In this document: positions 58,098 to 64,000 of the stretch, one piece after another | Layout of the letters: every line of letters begins with the position of its first letter | Numbering within the stretch: position 1 is the first letter of the stretch | From: Rhizophagus clarus | Lineage: Eukaryota > Glomeromycota > Glomeromycetes > Glomerales > Glomeraceae | Direction of reading: 5' to 3' | NCBI GenBank assembly: GCA_015698045.1 | Contig: BLAL01000194.1 | Location: 310,001 to 374,000, forward strand | DNA length: 64,000 nt | Notes under the pieces: model-generated | What the model was told of the DNA's origin: nothing | Seen by the model: only the letters and a program-made list of their open reading frames with translations | The model's database searches: none | Made by a program: the position numbers and the translations under genes

Positions 58098-59029
58098 ATT
58101 ATTATGCAAATTGAATAGATGAACAACTTTCCCTATTTTGACTATTCAGTAAATCTGCGGCCGTTCTTTATTATTAATTTCTCCAAATGAAAATATGGTA
58201 ATAAGATAGCCAAGAATTTATAATAATAGCTAGGGTGACATGAGTAATTGGAAAAAGAATCGCAAAGGAAAGCAATTTAATGAAAAGAAGCGCAAAAAGG
58301 AAGTTGTCTGATAGGAAATGAAAGAAGATTTTTATATTGCAAAATCAATTACTGACTAGAAACGACGAGACGACCAAACAATTAAAAAAAAACGCTCATT
58401 TTTAAATTTTCCTAAATATGCTGTTATACAAAATAGGATAATGCAGTGGGCCAGTTCATTTCGTCACATTTTTTTACTATTAATGTGATTGTGTCTCTCC
58501 TTTTATTCGTACCTTTCCAAAATTATTGGTCACAATATACCGTATAGAACGGAGTACACCATTATAATAACGGTAGATTATAATTATAATACCTTCTACA
58601 ATGTAATCCTTGCAAACAATAAGTACTTATCCTATGATGAGAAAAATGATCGGGCAATTTTTACCACGCATAATTCTTTTGAACATTTAGTAAAATGAAA
58701 AAAACATTGATATTACTTTTTTAAACGATAATTTATGTATGAAAGTTCTAAAAAAAAAAAGAAAGAATCTGAAAAATGTATGTAAAAATACAGTTGCATT
58801 ATATATTTATTTTTAAATGTTGTTGTAATGCGTATCGTCGTTTAGAATGACCTTATTTCAAAAAAAAAAAAAAAATTATTAAAATAAAACTTTGTTTACG
58901 ATAACATGTACATTATCCCATTTTCTTAATACTTCATAAATTTTTATACCTTGACTATCTTGTTTTATAAAATTTTAAAATTAAAACAAATGAAACTTAC
59001 CTATTCACATGATTTAATTTTAAAAATCA

Positions 59030-59224
59030 TTAACACTCACAATCAGGAAAATAGCTAGGATCACAACGTTCTTAAAATTATAATTTTTTTATTTATAAAA
59101 AAAATGAAATGAAATGAAATGAAAAATTAAATATTATAGTAACAAAAATAATTTACTACTAACTTTGCGGAATGGCGGAAACGATGATGATCACGAAAAT
59201 AGTGAATAGAGCTTTGGCCTTCAT
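59030..59224 (-). CDS. secreted Cys-peptide precursor, copy 2
   Basis: Exon 1 59224-59164 and exon 2 59070-59030 flank a 93-nt intron (GTTAGT...TTAAG) that contains the same (AAATG)n pentamer run as copy 1. The product is 33 residues: signal peptide MKAKALFTIFVIIIVSA, then IPQ, the KR site, then CDPSYFPDCEC with Cys at mature positions 1, 9 and 11. Only residues 3 and 5 differ from copy 1 in the first 22 residues, but 7 of the 10 mature residues after the first Cys differ. A GTAAG donor after CATGTGAATAG downstream of the stop in both copies suggests a 3' UTR intron. Function unknown. Confidence 0.5.
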
Positions 59225-60339
59225 CTTTTCAATTATTTTTCAAAAGTTTTTAGATGTTTCTTGAATTTGTTTATATAAAAATTCAGATTATTCTACAAAA
59301 AACGTATTTACGTCCTGTAAAACTAGGGAAACGGGAAACCGTTGAGAGTCCGGAGCGAAATATTTATTTTATTGTGTTACATTTAGTGTTATTTTTATTT
59401 TTGTTTACTAATGTAGCACAAAATTTAAGTGACGTAACGTGTGCGGACAAATGGATATCGCCACGTGACCTTAATTAATCATCACCTTTCATAAACATAT
59501 ATAGTCCTTCGCTTCGCTCCGGACAATTAGGTAATTACTGTACAACGCTTTTTATTGTTTTTCAACGAATATTGTAGCTAAGTATTTGACATGATTCAAT
59601 GAATTAAATCGTAATCAAATAAGCCTGAAAACTTGCGAATAAGCCACTTTATTTGGCTTAGATGGCTTAGCCAATTTACAAATTTTGAATACGTAGCATA
59701 ATATTCTTTACTTAGGTTATACCATTTGATGAGCGCTTTGATTATCATTTATAATGATTTATCTAGCAGTTGACCGATAATAATATGACATTATGTCATT
59801 ATTACGTCGTGTAAAATATTTATATCGGTCACAGAACCAAATGATTGGATAGAAATGAATCACGCAATGATCATTTTCACCAGTCAATGAAGGTTATCAT
59901 TCTGGAGCTTTTTACTATGTTGTAATATAAAACTTCTATTTTCTATTTTTATTTCACTTTATAAGCCTTATACAAACTTTCCCTATAAGTTTTCATTTAC
60001 TTTTTTTTTATCCAATAAATGATCAATATTATCGTTATTGTCATACATAATAAAATATGAAATATTACTCTATTTGGATGAATGATAATAATTTTCAAAT
60101 TTGTTCACAGATATTCTGATTATAAAAAGATTTTCCGGGTTTATAGACAGAACATTCACAACAATGTGAAGTCTTGATTATGAATAATAAAAATCCTTTT
60201 ATTTTATTTCATAATATCCTAATTTCTACTATTGCATTAAGATATCAGATATAACACAGTATTTATGTCAATATTTTAATTCAAGCTATCGAATCATGAA
60301 TGTCGTGAATAGTACTTTACAGAAACCTTTAATTTTCAT

Positions 60340-60770
60340 AAATATATTAGATATATCACTGACAGATAGCCTATATATGTTCAACATATTATAAAGTATG
60401 AAATATAACAATAAGATAGTTAACACACGATTAAAATATAATTCCAATATCAACTCCATATGTCAAAATTCCTATAAACTTTGTAATATAATTAACATAC
60501 ATATAAAATATAGCTATAATATCATTTACATATATCAAAACTCATAATCTTTGTAATATAATTAACATATAAATAAAATATATTGATTCTGTATGTCAAA
60601 ATTCCTATAATCTTTGTAATATAATTAACATACATGTAAAATATAACTACAATATTGTAAATATGTCAAAATTCATATAATCTCTGTAATATAATTAACA
60701 TATACAATATATAAAATATAGTTCCAATATCATTTACATATGCCAAAATTTTGTCAATCAAATCTAGGCA
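60340..60770. repeat. minisatellite of about 65-75 bp, about five copies
   Basis: Repeated unit: ATATGTCAAAATTCCTATAA, then TCTTTGTAATATAATTAACA, then TACATATAAAATATA, followed by a variable CAATATCATT link. Units start near 60457, 60530, 60592 and 60660. Non-coding. Confidence 0.75.
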
Positions 60771-62277
60771 GTGCACATTGTATATTCCCTTTCGCAACTA
60801 TCTTTCCTGCTATTTTAACCTGATTAACCACGCACTTTAAGATGATGAATTACTTCTCCTTAACTTGGTTCATTAAGAAGGTTCCTAACATAATGTTAGT
60901 GTTTCATTCACATATCCGCTGGCGGTCAGACTAAAATATTTTTTACTAACTTTTCACTCTTACTTTTCACACCAATAATAGTTGCGTATTTATTTTCTTT
61001 TCCAGAGCAAAACTGGCACAAATAGAATTATTAATTGAATGTTAAGGGAAAAAGAAAGGAAACTTATTTAATAAGGAAAAAATATATAAAATAAAAAAGG
61101 GAATTGGATTATTTAAAAAAATTTTAAAGCAATAATGAAAGAAAATGTAAATAAAGCTTTTCAAAATTGCGAAATATAATGAAATAACAAGAATAAAATA
61201 AAAGTCATTATTAAAAATCCAAAAAATCTTACACTGCTAACGATCCTACAATACCAGTTTGTTGACTGTATATTAAGATCAACAGTACATTCATATAACC
61301 AATCGTATCTTTAGCATGTTTTTGTGCTAGAAGAAATTACCAAAGAAAATTTTTCTAAAAAAGGTTTTAAGGATGAATTGTAAATTTTTTTGGTTTGTTT
61401 GAGAAAAAATAACAATTAGTGAGAGTTTTTTTTACTTTTAAGGAGTAAATATTGACTAGTTTGAGAACTTTTTTGAATCATTACGATCGATCATTAGTCA
61501 AACACTAGTATGAAAATTTTTTTCTTTTGATTCGTTTAATAATTAATGATGAATTCACAATTAATTAATAACTGTAGTTTTTGCATAAAAAATAATAAAA
61601 TTCGAAATAAAGATTTAACTGCTATTAATAGAGTTTCTATTGTTTTAAGAATAAATTAAATAAATTTAAATATTTATTAATTTTCTAACTAAAGTTTATT
61701 TTTAAAAGTTTATATACTATGAAACTTTATTCAATCTTTTTTCGCGTTTATTAAATATGTTAGTATAGTATTTCAAACTTTTATTTTCTACTGCTTCTTA
61801 GCCGAACAAGAAGGTTAATTTTCAGATACTCTTTAGTCTCCATTCATTATCCTCTGATTCGTATTGTTCTGCTGCCTTCTTAATCTTTCTGCTTTTATGT
61901 GGTTGCTAGAGAAAAGCAGGATTATCTTCTGTACTTTATTACAGAAATTTAATTTTTTTTTATAACATGAACTTTTTTTTTCAGTTGATACGTCTTTCTA
62001 ATTACTTGATATTGATGATCTGCTCTATCTTTTGTTGAGTAAGATCCTATGCCATCTTACATACGTTGTATCCAACTATGTATCAAAAGACCCTTCTAAA
62101 AATCCTGCTTTTATGTTTTGTTCAGGCAGATTTTTGCTTTAATAGTTTGATATTTGAACTGTTTGTTGATCATAATCTTCTTAACATCTCCTAATATTTT
62201 TAATGTAATGATATCCTTCTCCTTTCAAATTTTAGCTAGGTATATTATAAAAGAAATATCCTTCATTTATATCATTG
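60771..62277. other. no intact gene; transposon scraps
   Basis: AT-rich region. From about 61780 the minus strand has protein-like but stop-broken text (for example AEQYESEDNEW near 61830-61860), in the same orientation as the remnant at 62278-62750, so the two likely belong to one dead element. Confidence 0.35.
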
Positions 62278-62750
62278 TCAGGATGTCCCGTTATTTTGAT
62301 CAGTATCAGATTTGGTTGGTATTTTATTAATTTCCTTTTCTGGGCGTGATGTTTTCTTTTTTTTTGGATTTTCTCCTTTTTTCTTTATTCCTTTAGGATG
62401 GTGCCATATCCTACCTTTTATGGAAATTGTTTTCAATTTTTCAATCTTGTTTTTCTGCAATAATTTGTTCTTGCTGTTCAATAAACTTATCCTTTTTAGT
62501 CATTTGATGGTTACATGATTCCACTGTGGTTCCTGCCTCACTTATCTAACCTTTCAACTTTTCATTATCCTTCGCTATATGTTCTATATATTTCATAAGC
62601 AACTTGCACTCCATTTCGTAACAAAATCTCTACAGATGCCAGTTTAACTTCAAGTATATCAATTATTTCTCTTCTTGTACTTTTGAAGTCATCATCACGT
62701 CTTACTTTTTTATTTATCACCACAAACATTTCTACATCACCCTTCAGACC
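62278..62750 (-). pseudogene. repeat-element protein remnant, cut by a CCCTATAA transposon
   Basis: The minus strand from 62748 reads LKGDVEMFVVINKKVRRDDD, then FKSTRREIIDILEVKLASVE and VQVAYEIYRTYSEG, then a stop. After a frame change, 62481-62278 gives a Lys-rich tail (IKGRIWHHPKGIKKKGENPK, then RPEKEINKIPTKSDTDQ). Composition and repetitiveness suggest a multicopy Rhizophagus element protein, but I cannot name the family. Its upstream part is removed by the element starting at 62751. Confidence 0.4.
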
Positions 62751-64000
62751 CCCTATAAAAAAATTGGATAAGGAATTTATACGTTTTTTTATACGGAAAA
62801 AGTCATATGAATATTGTATGATTATCGTATAATAAATGTAGAATTTTCCGTAAAAAATATATACGTAAAAAAATATGTGATACGGAAATCTGTCCAATTC
62901 CGTATCATAAAATTACGGTTTATATACTGAAAAATACTGAAAATTTCATAAATTATACGTTTTTTTAGCGTAATTTATAATATAAATTTTATTATTTAAT
63001 TTTAATTTTTAAATGATAATATTTTCATTGAATATGTTTTATTATATTATTAAATCAATATTTAAATAATAATTAAATAAATAATATTTTATTTAATACA
63101 AATATTTCATTTCTTATTACATTTCTTTAACTCTATTAAAAACCAAACTCCTCCCTATACTACAGTAATTCTAGAATTATCCTATGCTAGTCTCCAAGAG
63201 TTGGCATTCCTACAAAAAAAAAACATGAAAAAAACAACCCACAAAAAGAAATCAACTCACGAAAAAATAAATCAACCTGCAAAGAAAGAAATCAACTCAC
63301 AAAGAAAGAAATCAACCCACAAAGAAAGTAACCAACCCATGAAAAAAAAATCAACCCGCGAAAAGGAAATAACTTACAAAAAGAACTGACTTACAACAGA
63401 GAAAAAGAAGTCTCAAAACTGATCTACTACAAAAAGAGAAACTAAATTACCTACAAAAGTAAAAAAATCCGGAATTAACCTACAAAAAAAGAAAGTCTTT
63501 GAAGCATCTTACAAAAAAAAAGAATGAACTAACTCACAAAAGAAAAGAAACCTGAACCTGATCTTTAAAAAGAAAAGGACTCTCACCCTATAAGAAAATT
63601 AAACAAAAAAAAATATTAAATTCAATGTAAAAAAATTATATTTAACGAAAAAAAAAAAAATTTACAAAAGAAAGGGGAGCGAGGTGCGTGGGTGGAAAAT
63701 GAATAATAAAAACAAAAAAAAGTTTTTAACAAAGTTGGGGAAAATAAAGAGAAATAAAAATAGGGAATAAAAAATAGAAAGAACCAAAAACGAAAACTTT
63801 TTTAAAAAAAAGTGGAAAAAAAAAAATTTTTTAAAAAGGGGGGGGGGGAATAAAGAGTAGAATAGAAAGAAAAAATTTGTTATTTTTTATTAAAAGAAAG
63901 GAGTAGAAAATCAAGAGAAAAAAATATATTTTTAGAAGAAAGTTAGAGGGAGAAGAGAAAAAAAAAATATGGGAAATAAAAAAAGGAGGGTATAAATAAA
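62751..64000. mobile_element. CCCTATAA-end transposon, left part; right end beyond window
   Basis: Starts CCCTATAAAAAAATTGGATA like the element at 22465. It shares its TTTTTTTATACGG / ATACGGAA-rich sub-terminal zone (62780-62950), then the CCTCCCTAT...ATTCTAG block (about 63150) and the purine-rich interior (63200-64000), including CAACCCACAAAGAAAGAAAT repeats. The frame at 63201-63389 is repeat-derived. Confidence 0.55.

Larger units (their letters stand above)
52640..60330. repeat. tandem duplication, units of about 3.6 and 3.9 kb plus a partial third
   Basis: The anchor GTGAAGTCTTGATTATGA occurs at about 52686, 56276 and 60168. Everything between the first two anchors is found again, in the same order, between the second and third: GGAGAAGCTACGCGTGA-type sequence at about 52945 and 56545, the conserved block at 53951/57703, ACGACGAGACGAC at about 54615/58365, the peptide gene at 55287/59030, and TTATCTAGCAGTTGACC. 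Similarity drops at 60330. Divergence is uneven. Insertions and deletions are common except in the conserved block and the signal-peptide exon. An AT/GC-richer 170-bp insertion at about 59325-59525 is present only in the second copy. Confidence 0.85.

Noticed and set aside
58489..58698. 69-residue plus-strand frame
   Set aside because: The corresponding stretch in the first duplicate copy (about 54735-54950) is broken by frameshifts, and there is no recognisable domain.
62312..62518. Plus-strand hydrophobic frame
   Set aside because: Antisense to the Lys-rich element remnant on the minus strand.

Overview
The window looks like a chromosome segment of an arbuscular mycorrhizal (Glomeromycotina) fungus, most like Rhizophagus. 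It is very AT-rich, its introns are short (about 65-110 nt, GTAAGT...AG), transposon debris is dense, and its gene families are ones hugely expanded in that group: Sel1-repeat/protein kinase fusions, coiled-coil kinases and BTB-BACK-TLDc proteins. The species is inferred from family content and base composition, not from a database search.

Layout. 1-447: 3' end of an NmrA-like dehydrogenase gene. 2342-16794, minus strand: a protein-kinase-like gene whose 5' part is an array of about 38 micro-exons, almost all exactly 3 nt long, separated by related introns of about 70-120 nt. Transposons have inserted into these introns, so the array is split into 13487-16681 and 5075-6711. 17364-24480: transposon relics, a 2.3-kb imperfect palindrome and a BTB-TLDc pseudogene split by a 1.67-kb transposon. 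24880-27060 and 35310-39120: two diverged copies of a segment holding a tiny membrane-protein gene followed by a BTB-TLDc pseudogene. 28159-31658: a Sel1-repeat/kinase gene with one in-frame stop. 32441-33956: a 5'-truncated LINE. 39840-48580: an almost complete 8.7-kb LINE (ORF1, plus ORF2 with endonuclease, reverse transcriptase and RNase H) inserted into a hAT-like element. 50973-52483: an intact BTB-BACK-TLDc gene. 52640-60330: a tandem duplication of about 3.6-3.9 kb in which each copy carries a tiny two-exon gene for a secreted, dibasic-processed, Cys-containing peptide. 60340-64000: minisatellite and transposon remnants.

The strongest candidate for an undescribed system is the micro-exon array. 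Joining the predicted 25-nt and 24-nt first exons, 38 micro-exons, a single-nucleotide exon at 5075 and the two large kinase exons gives one open frame of 907 codons including the stop. About 41 consecutive residues would be encoded one codon per exon, every codon being split by an intron after its first base. The second candidate is the duplicated pair of short secreted-peptide genes, with a near-constant signal peptide and a strongly diverged C-terminal Cys peptide. All splice junctions were read by eye; none has transcript support here.
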